Shown here piece by piece: positions 34,015 through 43,361 of a stretch of 64,000 nucleotides of DNA. Every line of letters begins with the position of its first letter. Within the stretch, counting starts at the first letter, position 1. The notes beneath the pieces are model-generated. The model saw only the letters and a program-made list of their open reading frames with translations. It had not been told where the DNA came from and searched no databases. Source of the stretch: JAYQKL01 sp049889535 (GTDB lineage: Bacteria > Pseudomonadota > Alphaproteobacteria > RS24); contig JBMHDF010000011.1 in NCBI GenBank assembly GCA_049889535.1, forward strand, positions 93,025-157,024, read 5' to 3'. A program made the position numbers and the translations under genes.

Positions 34015-34815
34015 ATGACTCATCCATCTAAAAACAATATAGCCATATTGAAAGACCGAGGCATTTTGCAAATAACTGGCGCGGATAGCCGGCCATTTTT
34101 ACAAAGTCTGGTAAGTAATGATATGGATGCCTTGACCCCTGAAACACCGCTCTATAGTTGTTTACTCACACCCCAAGGCAAGGTTTTATTTGACTTTTTT
34201 CTCTATCAAATTCCCCATGCCATATTGATTGATGTGAGCCGTGAGAGCCTGCCTTTGCTTGAAAAGCGGCTAGGGTTTTATAAATTACGCGCCGATGTCA
34301 CCATAACTCCTAGCGATATGACCATATCAGCTATTTGGGCAGATGAGCCATCGGTGCCAGCAGAGTTTATTTTTCAAGACCCGCGCCATCCCGCGCTCGG
34401 CTGTCGCGCTTTAAATCTGGCACCAGATTTAGCCACCCAAACACTTAATGAGTATAGCCGACACAGATTGGCTTTGGGCATATGTGAAGGGCAAAATGAA
34501 ATAGACCCAGACAACGCCTTTCCACTTGAATATGGCCTCGACCAGCTCAATGCTATCGCCTTTCAAAAGGGTTGCTTTATCGGTCAGGAAGTCACTTCAC
34601 GCGCTTATCGGAAAGGCCAATTGCGTAAAAAGGTTTTTCCGATTGCGATAAATGGAAACGCTGAAATTGGCGATATTATTAAAACGGGTGACCGGCGTGT
34701 AGGTGAAATTCGGGCCATTTGTGAAGATCAAGCCGCGGCCTTGATAAGACTGGATGCCCTCCAAGAGACACTCACCACAGATCATGCCAATATTGAAATC
34801 AAAATAGTCGAATAA
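34015..34815 (+). CDS. ygfZ: Folate-binding YgfZ-type Fe-S cluster repair protein
   Basis: GcvT-like folate-binding protein that supports Fe-S enzymes such as MiaB. The product is 266 aa. The signature KGCFIGQEVTSR lies at residues 185-196 with the conserved Cys187. The N-terminal region VLQITGADSRPFLQ-like (ILQITGADSRPFLQSLVSND) and FDFFLYQ are typical. An AAAGG lies 14 bases before the ATG, slightly far. An upstream in-frame TTG at 33991 is possible but less likely. It is transcribed away from the GT9 gene across a 131-base gap and is followed by the KAS III-like gene. Confidence 0.92.
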   Translation: MTHPSKNNIAILKDRGILQITGADSRPFLQSLVSNDMDALTPETPLYSCLLTPQGKVLFDFFLYQIPHAILIDVSRESLPLLEKRLGFYKLRADVTITPSDMTISAIWADEPSVPAEFIFQDPRHPALGCRALNLAPDLATQTLNEYSRHRLALGICEGQNEIDPDNAFPLEYGLDQLNAIAFQKGCFIGQEVTSRAYRKGQLRKKVFPIAINGNAEIGDIIKTGDRRVGEIRAICEDQAAALIRLDALQETLTTDHANIEIKIVE

Positions 34816-34901
34816 TTTTCTGTCTATTATTTGGCATTTTGTTGTTTTTAATAGAAATTCAAAGTCTTACAGCTTAATATATCCTCATCTGGGAGGAGAT
34901 T

Positions 34902-36026
34902 ATGACGCGTATTTTAATCAGTGGAACTGGTGTCTACACACCGCCGCATAGCATCAGTAATGAAGAATTAGTCGCGAGCTATAATGCTTATGTTGATAAA
35001 TTTAATACGGAAAATAAACAAGCCATAGAAAATGGCGAATTGGAGGCTAAAGAGCACTCTAGCGCGGCCTTTATCCAAAAAGCTTCTGGTATTGAAAGCC
35101 GCTATGTGGTCGATAAAGAAAATGTGTTGGATATTAATATCATGGCGCCGCGTCTGCGCCCGCGAAGCAATGATGAGCCCTCCATTTTTGCAGAAATTTC
35201 TGTAAACGCAGCGAAGCAAGCGCTAGAAAATGCAAACTTACAGGCCAATGATATAGACGCGGTGATTGTTTCTTGCTCCAACACTGAGCGCGCTTATCCT
35301 CAAATTGCTGTTGAGGTTCAAGACATTTTGGGCATTCAAGGTTTTGGGTTTGACATGATTGTCGGCTGCGCTTCGGCCGCCTTTGCCATTAATGTGGCCA
35401 GCGATATGATTAAGTCAGGCTCAGCCGGGCGCGTGCTGATGCTCAATCCTGAAATTTGCTCAGGACATTTGAATTTTTGCGACCGTGATAGCCATTTTAT
35501 TTTTGGTGACGTCTGCACAGCGGCGATTATTGAACGCGAAGATCTTTGCCAGTCAGAAAATGCATTTGAAGTTTTGGCCACCAAGCTATATACGCAATTT
35601 TCAAATAATATCCGCAATAATGGCGGCTATTTAAACCGGGCCACACCTGAAACCATGTTTGATGATGATAAATTATTTGTCCAAAATGGCCGCAGCGTAT
35701 TTAAGGAAGTCTTGCCTCTTGTGTCACAAATGATTTTAGACCATTTGGCTGAAAACAATCTGACATCGGATAATCTTTCGCGCATGTGGCTTCATCAAGC
35801 CAATATCAATATGAATGATTTTTTAGGTAAAAAAATCATGGGGCGCACGCCTGAACCAGCAGAGCAACCAAATATTTTGCAAGAATATGCAAATACAAGT
35901 TCGGCTGGCTCTATCATCGCTTTTCATCAAAACAAACTTGATTTGAATATTGGTGATATAGGGATTTTATGCGCGTTTGGGGCTGGCTATTCGGCTGGGA
36001 ATATGATTTTGAAGAAATATAATTAA
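34902..36026 (+). CDS. Beta-ketoacyl-ACP synthase III-like condensing enzyme
   Basis: Thiolase-fold enzyme of the FabH group. The product is 374 aa, about 50 longer than housekeeping FabH. The catalytic triad is intact: Cys156 in IVGCASAAFAINVA, His298 in LHQANINM and Asn331 in NTSSAGSI. The insert around residues 27-60 (YNAYVDKFNTENKQAIENGELEAKE) is absent from E. coli FabH and occurs in the longer FabH-like group. No ACP, FabG or plsX neighbour accompanies it, so the acyl primer and pathway are unknown. GGGAGGAG precedes the ATG, implying strong translation. It could be a second KAS III with a different primer preference. Confidence 0.82.
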   Translation: MTRILISGTGVYTPPHSISNEELVASYNAYVDKFNTENKQAIENGELEAKEHSSAAFIQKASGIESRYVVDKENVLDINIMAPRLRPRSNDEPSIFAEISVNAAKQALENANLQANDIDAVIVSCSNTERAYPQIAVEVQDILGIQGFGFDMIVGCASAAFAINVASDMIKSGSAGRVLMLNPEICSGHLNFCDRDSHFIFGDVCTAAIIEREDLCQSENAFEVLATKLYTQFSNNIRNNGGYLNRATPETMFDDDKLFVQNGRSVFKEVLPLVSQMILDHLAENNLTSDNLSRMWLHQANINMNDFLGKKIMGRTPEPAEQPNILQEYANTSSAGSIIAFHQNKLDLNIGDIGILCAFGAGYSAGNMILKKYN

Positions 36027-36055
36027 CCCTGCGACTTAAAACCCGCATCTGGTGC

Positions 36056-36085
36056 TTGCCAAAGCCCTGTATTGCGCCATATATT
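36056..36085 (+). promoter_or_regulatory. Candidate promoter for nadABC
   Basis: TTGCCA (36056-36061), an 18-base spacer and TATATT (36080-36085) lie in the 127-base gap before nadA. Each hexamer matches the sigma-70 consensus at five of six positions. The predicted start near 36092 leaves a leader of about 60 bases. No regulator site is evident. Confidence 0.45.
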
Positions 36086-36153
36086 AGCCACCTACTGGAA
36101 TGAAAGCTTAATATTTGCTTTTTTAAGTAAATTTCTCATATGGAGAAGATTGA

Positions 36154-37233
36154 ATGAGTAATGAGGGGACACAATCACTCAACCCTGGTTCACTTGGTGG
36201 GAATGCCCAAGCGATTTTAGACCAAATGGGAATTGAGTATTCAACTGCGTTGGAGACAGAAATGTCGCCACTATATGAGCGTGTGAGTTCCGTTATCCCC
36301 TCAGTCGAATGGCCATTTTTCGCGCCCTATATCAAGGCCATCAATGAGCTGAAAAAACAAAAAAATGCCGTCATTCTTGCGCATAATTACCAAACGCCTG
36401 AAATATTTCATTGCGTTGCTGATGTTGTTGGTGACAGTTTGCAGCTTGCGCGCGAGGCTGCAAAAGCCGAGGGTGATATAATCATTCAATGCGGCGTGCA
36501 TTTTATGGCGGAAACCTCAAAACTGCTTAATCCAGACAAAAAAGTTCTCATCCCTGATATGGGGGCGGGTTGTTCACTTGCTGAAAGCATCACAGGTGCT
36601 GATGTGCGCGCCCTGCGCGAAGCTTATCCGGGTGTGCCAATTGTCACTTATGTCAACACCTCTGCCGATGTGAAGGCTGAAAGCGATGTCTGCTGTACCT
36701 CGTCTAATGCCGTTAAAGTTGTCAATGCTATCGCTAAGGAATTTAACAGCGATAAAGTGCTGTGCATACCAGACGAGTTTTTGGCGCAAAATATTGCTAA
36801 AGAAACAGATATAGAAGTGATTGCCTGGAAGGGACGCTGCGAAGTGCATGAGCAATTCACTGCAGAAGAAATCCGCCAATATCGCGAAAATGATCCGGGA
36901 CTTGTGGTCATTGCGCATCCTGAATGCCCACCCGAAGTTGTTGATGTATCTGACTTTTCAGGCTCCACTTCTGGCATGATAAAATGGGTACAAGACCAAC
37001 AGCCTGAAAAGGTTTTGATGGTCACTGAATGTTCAATGAGCGACAATGTTGCGGTTGAAAATCCCAATGTAAATTTCGTGCGCCCCTGTAATCTATGCCC
37101 GCATATGAAGAAAATTACGCTCCCAAAAATTCTCGAAGCACTTGTTGAAGAACAAGAAGAAATTTTTGTTGATGCAAAAGTTGCAGATGCTGCGCGTCAT
37201 GCGGTTGAACGGATGATTGCGCTCAGCCAGTAG
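36154..37233 (+). CDS. nadA: Quinolinate synthase
   Basis: [4Fe-4S] enzyme that condenses iminoaspartate with DHAP to quinolinate. The product is 359 aa. The conserved cysteines for the cluster lie in IIQCGVHFMAET (Cys113), VIAHPECPPEV (Cys258) and VRPCNLCPHMK (Cys312/315). ILAHNYQTPEI, VTYVNTSADVKAESDVCCTSSNA and the TSGMIKW loop are also typical. GGAGAAG precedes the ATG. It is the first gene of a complete nadA-nadB-nadC operon for de novo NAD synthesis from aspartate. Confidence 0.97.
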   Translation: MSNEGTQSLNPGSLGGNAQAILDQMGIEYSTALETEMSPLYERVSSVIPSVEWPFFAPYIKAINELKKQKNAVILAHNYQTPEIFHCVADVVGDSLQLAREAAKAEGDIIIQCGVHFMAETSKLLNPDKKVLIPDMGAGCSLAESITGADVRALREAYPGVPIVTYVNTSADVKAESDVCCTSSNAVKVVNAIAKEFNSDKVLCIPDEFLAQNIAKETDIEVIAWKGRCEVHEQFTAEEIRQYRENDPGLVVIAHPECPPEVVDVSDFSGSTSGMIKWVQDQQPEKVLMVTECSMSDNVAVENPNVNFVRPCNLCPHMKKITLPKILEALVEEQEEIFVDAKVADAARHAVERMIALSQ

Positions 37234-37249
37234 GCGATGCGGGACAAAA

Positions 37250-38878
37250 ATGGTTCAGTCTCCAAATATAATTGATGCTGGTGATGTCCTAATTGTTGGC
37301 GCAGGCCTTGCCGGGCTTTTCACAGCTTTAAAACTTGCCCACCGGCAAGTGACTGTGATGGCAGCAGATAAGCCTAAAAAAAACAGTGCGAGCGCTTGGG
37401 CTCAAGGTGGTATTGCTGCTGCAATGGGCAAAGATGACCATCCGGATTTGCATATTGCGGATACTTTGAAAGCGGGTGATGGGCTGGTCGATGAAAAAAT
37501 CGCGCGCATTCTGGCAGAAGAGTCAAAAGCGCGCATAAACGATCTGATTGCCTTTGGTGTGCCTTTTGACCGTGATGAAACTGGACAGTTAAAATTGGGA
37601 CGGGAAGCCGCGCATTCGCGCCACCGTATTGTCGGTGTTCAAGGTGACCGCGCTGGCCGCGAAATTATGTCAGTACTCGGCAAACGCGCAAGCGATAGCC
37701 CCTCTATCAGAAAATTAGTTGGCTTTTCAGCCTATGAATTGGCAATTGAAGATGGCCGCGTGGTGGGCGTATTTGCTCGCCCTGTCAATCAACATGGACA
37801 CATAAGCCCTATGCTCATTAAAGCCCGCGCTGTTATTTTGGCTTGTGGAGGCTTGGGTTATTTATATGCCACCACAACCAATCCGGTTTTTGCCAAAGGC
37901 GAAGCCATAGCCATGGCCGCGCGTGCCGGCGCAATGATAGCCGACGCTGAATTTGTGCAATTCCACCCGACTGCATTTGCTGGCATTGGCGACCCCGCCC
38001 CCTTAGCCACAGAGGCCTTACGCGGTGAGGGCGCAAAATTGATAAACGCATATGGTGAGCGTTTTATGCCTGATGCTCACCCTGACGCTGAACTTGCGCC
38101 CCGAGACATTGTTGCACGTGCCGTTTTTGACGAGATTAATAAAACTGGTAGCGTCAAACTCGATTTGCGCAGCGATGGACATCATAATTTAGCAGAGACA
38201 CTCGCTGAACGTTTTCCAACAGTCTATGGCTATTGCCAACAAGCGGGCATAGACCCAACCCGTGACGCTTTGCCGGTTGCCCCTGCGGCGCATTATCATA
38301 TGGGCGGGATTAAAGTTGATGAGGATGGCTGCACATCAGTGCCTGGCCTTTGGGCCTGTGGTGAAGTGGCGGCAACGGGCGCGCATGGCGCCAATCGCCT
38401 TGCTAGCAACTCGCTGCTTGAAGCGATTGTGTTTGGCGCGCGTATCGCATTGAGCATTGATAATACTGTGCCAATAAAAGCCATAACCGCGCCCGAACCC
38501 GCCAAGACCGATTTAAACCAGGAAGAGGTCAATTTACCCCAAGCCATTACTGAACTTCGCAACACAATGAGCCAGCATGTTGGCGTGATACGCAATCGGG
38601 AAGGCTTGATTGAAGCACTCAAAACAATTACAAGGCTTGACCGCATCAGTTCAGGCGTTGCACCTTTGGCAAATATGACCATGACAGCTTTGATGATGAC
38701 AAGCGCGGCGCTGGCACGCGAGGAAAGTCGTGGTGGGCATTATCGGACAGATTTTCCCATGAAAAAACCTGAAGCCGAACGTCATTTTATGACATTAACG
38801 CAGGCCCAAGCAATTGCCGACAAAGCATTAATGGATAACCCCTCCCCCCATATTCGTGAAAAAATGGCAGGTCAATAA
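37250..38878 (+). CDS. nadB: L-aspartate oxidase
   Basis: FAD enzyme that makes iminoaspartate for NadA. The product is 542 aa. The dinucleotide loop GAGLAG is at 17-22. SAWAQGGIAAAM, EAAHSRHRIVG, FVQFHPTAFAG, ELAPRDIVARA and the capping-domain HYHMGGIKVDEDGCTSVPGLWACGEVA stretch (several short conserved blocks) place it in the succinate dehydrogenase/fumarate reductase flavoprotein family as NadB. The start is the ATG at 37250, 16 bases after the nadA stop; an in-frame TTG within nadA is unlikely. It overlaps nadC by one base (TAATG). Confidence 0.97.
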   Translation: MVQSPNIIDAGDVLIVGAGLAGLFTALKLAHRQVTVMAADKPKKNSASAWAQGGIAAAMGKDDHPDLHIADTLKAGDGLVDEKIARILAEESKARINDLIAFGVPFDRDETGQLKLGREAAHSRHRIVGVQGDRAGREIMSVLGKRASDSPSIRKLVGFSAYELAIEDGRVVGVFARPVNQHGHISPMLIKARAVILACGGLGYLYATTTNPVFAKGEAIAMAARAGAMIADAEFVQFHPTAFAGIGDPAPLATEALRGEGAKLINAYGERFMPDAHPDAELAPRDIVARAVFDEINKTGSVKLDLRSDGHHNLAETLAERFPTVYGYCQQAGIDPTRDALPVAPAAHYHMGGIKVDEDGCTSVPGLWACGEVAATGAHGANRLASNSLLEAIVFGARIALSIDNTVPIKAITAPEPAKTDLNQEEVNLPQAITELRNTMSQHVGVIRNREGLIEALKTITRLDRISSGVAPLANMTMTALMMTSAALAREESRGGHYRTDFPMKKPEAERHFMTLTQAQAIADKALMDNPSPHIREKMAGQ

Positions 38879-39744
38879 TGTCTGATATATTAATCGCACC
38901 GCTTCCTTCATTGCTTGTAGAACAAGCTGTTGAAACCGCTTTGGCTGAAGATTTTGGGCGGGCGGGTGATATCACCTCGCAATTGGTTGTACCAGAAACA
39001 GCACAAGCAAAAGGGGTAATTGCGGCGCGTCAAGATGGTGTCTTGGCAGGGCTTGGTCTGGCGATGCAAGCCTTCCAAAAATGTGACCCATTGATTGAAC
39101 TCAAAGCGGTTAAACAAGATGGACAAAAACTAACCGCCGGCGATGCGGTTCTCGAAATTCAGGGCAATGGTCGAGCTGTGCTGGCAGCTGAACGTGTTGC
39201 CCTAAATTATCTTGGGCATTTATCGGGCATTGCTTCACTCACCCATGCTTATGTGGCCGCAATAAAAGGCACACAAGCGCGTATCACTTGCACGCGAAAA
39301 ACCACACCAAATCTTCGCGCGCTTGAAAAATATGCTGTGCGATGTGGTGGCGGCGTGAACCATCGCTTCGGTCTTGATGATGGGGTTTTGATTAAAGATA
39401 ATCATATTGCTGTCGCAGGTGGGGTAACCGCCGCAGTTCAAGCTGCATTAGCTGGTGCAGGCCATATGATAAGAGTTGAGATTGAGGTCGACACACTGGC
39501 ACAATTAGATGAAGCCTTAGCCGCAGGTGCGCAGGCTGTTTTGCTTGATAATATGCCGCCTGAAACACTGCGGGAAGCCATAGCCATGATAAATGGTCGC
39601 GCTGTTGCTGAAGCTTCAGGCAATGTGTCTTTGGATACAGTTAAAGAAATTGCCGAAACTGGCGTTGATTATATCTCTGTCGGGCGGCTGACGCATTCTG
39701 CGCCATGTCTTGACCTTGGACTGGATTTTGAAATCAGCCTTTAA
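38878..39744 (+). CDS. nadC: Nicotinate-nucleotide pyrophosphorylase (carboxylating)
   Basis: Quinolinate phosphoribosyltransferase, producing nicotinate mononucleotide. The product is 288 aa. EDFGRAGDITSQLV, LNYLGHLSGIASLT, ITCTRKTTPNLRALEKYAVRCGGGVNHR (conserved TRKT, GGG and NHR) and LIKDNHI are the substrate-binding signatures. EVDTLAQLDEAL, LLDNM and EASGNVSL follow as expected. Translation is coupled to nadB by a one-base overlap. It ends only 3 bases before the convergent SleB-type gene. Confidence 0.97.
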   Translation: MSDILIAPLPSLLVEQAVETALAEDFGRAGDITSQLVVPETAQAKGVIAARQDGVLAGLGLAMQAFQKCDPLIELKAVKQDGQKLTAGDAVLEIQGNGRAVLAAERVALNYLGHLSGIASLTHAYVAAIKGTQARITCTRKTTPNLRALEKYAVRCGGGVNHRFGLDDGVLIKDNHIAVAGGVTAAVQAALAGAGHMIRVEIEVDTLAQLDEALAAGAQAVLLDNMPPETLREAIAMINGRAVAEASGNVSLDTVKEIAETGVDYISVGRLTHSAPCLDLGLDFEISL

Positions 39745-39747
39745 GAT

Positions 39748-40530
39748 TTAAAGATTATTTTCAGCTTTACGCTGCGGGCGGGCAAGCGGCAAAGGTTTGC
39801 GGCCGCTTTCATCCTCAACATAAAAAATATGGCGTCCAATTTTGGTGACAGGTTGCATATGAACGGACCATTGTGGCTCCACATAATCAGCATGGTAATG
39901 CGTCGCAATCCCAGCGACTTCAGAATTAGACCCTTTAATCAACAGCTCGCCTGCTAAATCATAAGCCTGTTGCCAGAAGCTTTTATTATAGGCGCGGTCA
40001 GAACGGCCATCACAGGCAAATGAGAACTGGCAATTATGACGGCGGAACTCACCTTGAAAAACCACATCACAAACAGTATTTGGATAGCGTTGATCGCGAA
40101 CCCGATTAATCACAACATCGCCAACCGCCTGCCAACCTTCAATGGGTTCGCTACGCGCTTCAAAATACATGGCTTGTGCTAGACAATGCCGTGCTTGTTC
40201 AAAATTTTCGCCGCTTTGCTGCAGGTTATTTTTTACCGTAAATGTTTTTGGTGCCTGCAGTGTTGCAACAATCTGTTCAACGCCATTTTCCCGCACCAGC
40301 TTAAATAATGGCTCAGATTGGCGTGTTTGCTTCCCCTCAGATTGCGCACCCACAGAGGAAAAACGATAGACCTCATCGAGGTCGGCTACAAGATTTGAGG
40401 ATGTGTTATGAACAACCAACACAAACAGCGCCAGCACAGGGGTGACAACCCCCATCACCCGCCATTTTTGGCGTGCAATAAAGCGACCCAGCATGGTGCG
40501 TATGCCTAACCATTCCAGCAATATTCGCAT
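39748..40530 (-). CDS. SleB-type cell wall hydrolase, membrane-anchored
   Basis: The product is 260 aa. A membrane segment lies near residues 25-42 (VVTPVLALFVLVV). The periplasmic hydrolase domain has CLAQAMYFEARSEPIEGWQAVGDVVINRV, RYPNTVCDVVFQG, CQFSFACDG and ATHYHADYVEPQW, the PF07486 (SleB/CwlJ-like) pattern with its catalytic Glu in YFEAR. These enzymes cleave peptidoglycan, possibly as lytic transglycosylases. The start at 40530 has a perfect GGGAGG 5 bases upstream; a TTG 21 bases earlier is rejected. A candidate promoter lies about 77 bases upstream. Confidence 0.88.
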   Translation of the reverse strand: MRILLEWLGIRTMLGRFIARQKWRVMGVVTPVLALFVLVVHNTSSNLVADLDEVYRFSSVGAQSEGKQTRQSEPLFKLVRENGVEQIVATLQAPKTFTVKNNLQQSGENFEQARHCLAQAMYFEARSEPIEGWQAVGDVVINRVRDQRYPNTVCDVVFQGEFRRHNCQFSFACDGRSDRAYNKSFWQQAYDLAGELLIKGSNSEVAGIATHYHADYVEPQWSVHMQPVTKIGRHIFYVEDESGRKPLPLARPQRKAENNL

Positions 40531-40606
40531 TTTTACCTCCCACCAGCACAATATATAGAGTTTAAAACTTTATTCACACTACATATGGTGTCTAGTACTA
40601 CATCCT

Positions 40607-40634
40607 TATATAAGTTTTTTGCCTGATTTGGCAA
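40607..40634 (-). promoter_or_regulatory. Candidate promoter for the SleB-type hydrolase
   Basis: On the minus strand, TTGCCA (40629-40634), a 16-base spacer and TATATA (40607-40612) lie in the 153-base gap after ppdK. The -35 matches at five of six positions and the -10 at four. It would separate the hydrolase from the glyQS-ppdK unit. Confidence 0.42.
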
Positions 40635-40683
40635 GTCTAATCGACACCACTTAAGAAACGCTTAACAAGGATACAAGGACGCT

Positions 40684-43353
40684 TTAGGCTTTTTTAAGCG
40701 CAGCCTGAGCGGCTGCAAGGCGTGCAATTGGCACGCGATAAGGCGAACAAGAAACATAATCCAGGCCCAAACTTTCACAAAATGTGATTGAGGCCGGGTC
40801 GCCACCATGCTCACCACAAATACCCAGCTTAATATCAGGCCGCGTTTCGCGACCAGCCTCGCTGGCAATTTTAACCAATGCACCAACACCCTGCTGGTCT
40901 AATGTCACAAAAGGATCTTGTTCAATAATTCCCTTTTGCATATAAGATGACAGAAAAGTCGCCGCATCATCACGGCTGATACCAAAAGTTGTTTGCGTCA
41001 AATCATTTGTGCCGAAAGAAAAATATTCAGCTGTTTTTGCAATTTCTTTAGCTTGTAGGGCGGCGCGAGGCAGTTCAATCATCGTACCAATTTGATAGTC
41101 AATCTTTTGGCCATCAGCCGCCATCACCTCATCGGCAAGCTTGGTCAGCCTTGCCGCCAAGATTTCAAGCTCTTTCGCATCAGCAACCAACGGAATCATA
41201 ATTTCAAGCTTCACGCCGTCCTGACCATTTGCTTGCACTTGCGCCGCCGCTTCAATAATAGCACGCATCTGCATTTCATAAATTTCAGGATAGGTCAGCC
41301 CAATCCGACAGCCGCGATGCCCAAGCATGGGATTCACTTCCGCCAATTCAGCTACACGGGTTTGAATATGCGCCAAATCCAATCCACTCGCCTCTGCCAT
41401 AGCTGCTTGCTCATGCTCTGTATGGGGCAGAAATTCGTGCAATGGCGGGTCAAGCAAACGAATATTGACAGGCTTGCCAGCCATAATAGTAAATAAATCG
41501 ATAAAGTCCTGACGTTGCATGGGTAAAATTTCAGCCAATGGTGCCTGACGCCCTTCGCTGCTTTCTGCCAAAATCATTTGACGCACATGCAAAATACGCT
41601 CGGCATCAAAAAACATATGCTCAGTCCGACAAAGACCAATTCCCTCAGCGCCAAATTTAATAGCTGTTTCAGCATCAATAGGTGTTTCAGCATTGGTACG
41701 AACCCGCATACGACGGTGGCTGTCTGCCCATGACATAAGCTTGGCAAAATCACCTGACAACTCAGGCTGTAAAGTCGGCACTGCCCCCAGCATCACCCGA
41801 CCATTACCGCCATCAATTGTAATAATATCGCCTTTTTTAACCTCACGCCCAGATACGGAAAAAACCTGCTCTTGCATATTAATGCGCACCGTGCCAGCGC
41901 CAGATACACACGGCCGCCCCATGCCGCGAGCCACCACTGCTGCATGACTGGTCATACCGCCGCGTGATGTTAAAATACCCACTGCCGCATGCATACCGTG
42001 AATATCTTCCGGACTGGTTTCCATCCGCACGAGAATAACATTCTTACCCTGCTCTTTTAAGGCCTCAGCCTCATCAGCCGTGAACACCACCTCACCGCTT
42101 GCAGCACCCGGCGAAGCGGGGAGGCCTGTCGCGATAATATCAGTCTCAACATTGGGGTCCAACATCGGGTGTAAAAGCTGGTCAAGCGCCATTGGGTCAA
42201 TGCGCTCAATCGCCTCTTCCTTGCTAATCAAGCCCTCTTCAACCATATCCACGGCAATTTTAAGCGCCGCCTTAGTTGTGCGCTTACCCGAACGGGTCTG
42301 CAACATCCAAAGCTTTTCCTCTTGCACCGTAAATTCAATATCCTGCATATCGCGATAATGCGATTCCAGCCTATCAAAAACCGCTATCAACTCACCATAT
42401 ACAGACGGCATAGCCTCTTCCATGCTTGGGGATGTTGCGCCGGCTTCTTCGCGCGCCTGCTTAGTTAAATGTTGTGGCGTTCGAATACCTGCCACCACAT
42501 CTTCACCCTGCGCATTGATTAGAAACTCGCCATAATAGGCGTTTTCACCTGTTGATGGATTGCGGGTAAAGGCAACACCTGTCGCTGATGTCGTCCCTAA
42601 ATTACCAAACACCATTGCCTGCACATTGACCGCCGTTCCCCAGCTTTCAGGAATATTATTTAAGCGGCGATAGGTTTCAGCCCGCGCATTGCGCCAAGAC
42701 CCAAAAACAGCGCCTATCGCGCCCCAAAGTTGCTCCATCACATTTTGAGGGAACGCTTGACCGTAAACTTCTTCCACCCGCTCTTTATAAAGCGCAACAA
42801 TATGCTGCCAATCGCCAGCATCTAAATCCGTGTCTGAAGAAAAATTTTCCTGCAGCTTATAATCATCAAGAATTTCTTCAAAATGGTCATGGCTCACCCC
42901 AAGTACAACATCCGAATACATCTGAATAAAACGGCGATAGCTGTCCCATGCAAAACGCTCATCATTGGCTTTTTGCGCCAGTCCCGCGACCGTAATATCA
43001 TTCAGCCCCAGATTGAGAACCGTATCCATCATGCCAGGCATCGAGGCCCGCGCCCCTGAGCGCACTGACACCAGCAATGGGTTTTTTTCATCGCCAAAAA
43101 TCGCGCCGACTTGCGCCCCTACTTTAGCTATCGCATCATGCACTTGGGCATCCAAGCCATCAGGATAGTTGCGCTCATTATCATAAAACGCATTACAGAC
43201 TTGCGTGGTGATGGTTAAACCAGGCGGCACGGGCAAACCCAGACGGCACATTTCAGCCAAATTTGCTCCCTTGCCACCGAGCAGGTCTTTCATTTCGACA
43301 GTGCCTTCCGCTGCACCATCACCAAATCCATAAACCCATTTTGTGTCAGACAT
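40684..43353 (-). CDS. ppdK: Pyruvate, phosphate dikinase
   Basis: Reversibly converts pyruvate, ATP and phosphate to phosphoenolpyruvate, AMP and pyrophosphate. The product is 889 aa, normal length. The N-terminal ATP-grasp part has DLLGGKGANLAEMCRLGLPVPPG and SVRSGARASMPGMMDTVLNLGLND. The phosphohistidine loop is GGMTSHAAVVARGMGRPCVSG. The C-terminal TIM barrel ends with FSFGTNDLTQTTFG, GICGEHGGDP and the SCSPYRVPIARLAAAQA tail. AGGG precedes the ATG, 8 bases after glyS. Together with Gap, Pgk and class I Fba this supports PEP formation for gluconeogenesis. Confidence 0.98.
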   Translation of the reverse strand: MSDTKWVYGFGDGAAEGTVEMKDLLGGKGANLAEMCRLGLPVPPGLTITTQVCNAFYDNERNYPDGLDAQVHDAIAKVGAQVGAIFGDEKNPLLVSVRSGARASMPGMMDTVLNLGLNDITVAGLAQKANDERFAWDSYRRFIQMYSDVVLGVSHDHFEEILDDYKLQENFSSDTDLDAGDWQHIVALYKERVEEVYGQAFPQNVMEQLWGAIGAVFGSWRNARAETYRRLNNIPESWGTAVNVQAMVFGNLGTTSATGVAFTRNPSTGENAYYGEFLINAQGEDVVAGIRTPQHLTKQAREEAGATSPSMEEAMPSVYGELIAVFDRLESHYRDMQDIEFTVQEEKLWMLQTRSGKRTTKAALKIAVDMVEEGLISKEEAIERIDPMALDQLLHPMLDPNVETDIIATGLPASPGAASGEVVFTADEAEALKEQGKNVILVRMETSPEDIHGMHAAVGILTSRGGMTSHAAVVARGMGRPCVSGAGTVRINMQEQVFSVSGREVKKGDIITIDGGNGRVMLGAVPTLQPELSGDFAKLMSWADSHRRMRVRTNAETPIDAETAIKFGAEGIGLCRTEHMFFDAERILHVRQMILAESSEGRQAPLAEILPMQRQDFIDLFTIMAGKPVNIRLLDPPLHEFLPHTEHEQAAMAEASGLDLAHIQTRVAELAEVNPMLGHRGCRIGLTYPEIYEMQMRAIIEAAAQVQANGQDGVKLEIMIPLVADAKELEILAARLTKLADEVMAADGQKIDYQIGTMIELPRAALQAKEIAKTAEYFSFGTNDLTQTTFGISRDDAATFLSSYMQKGIIEQDPFVTLDQQGVGALVKIASEAGRETRPDIKLGICGEHGGDPASITFCESLGLDYVSCSPYRVPIARLAAAQAALKKA

Positions 43354-43361
43354 GTAATACC

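Noticed and set aside
40586..40656. GGTGTC/GACACC inverted pair in the sleB-ppdK gap
   Set aside because: Arms of six bases separated by about 60 bases cannot be told from chance and do not form a terminator.
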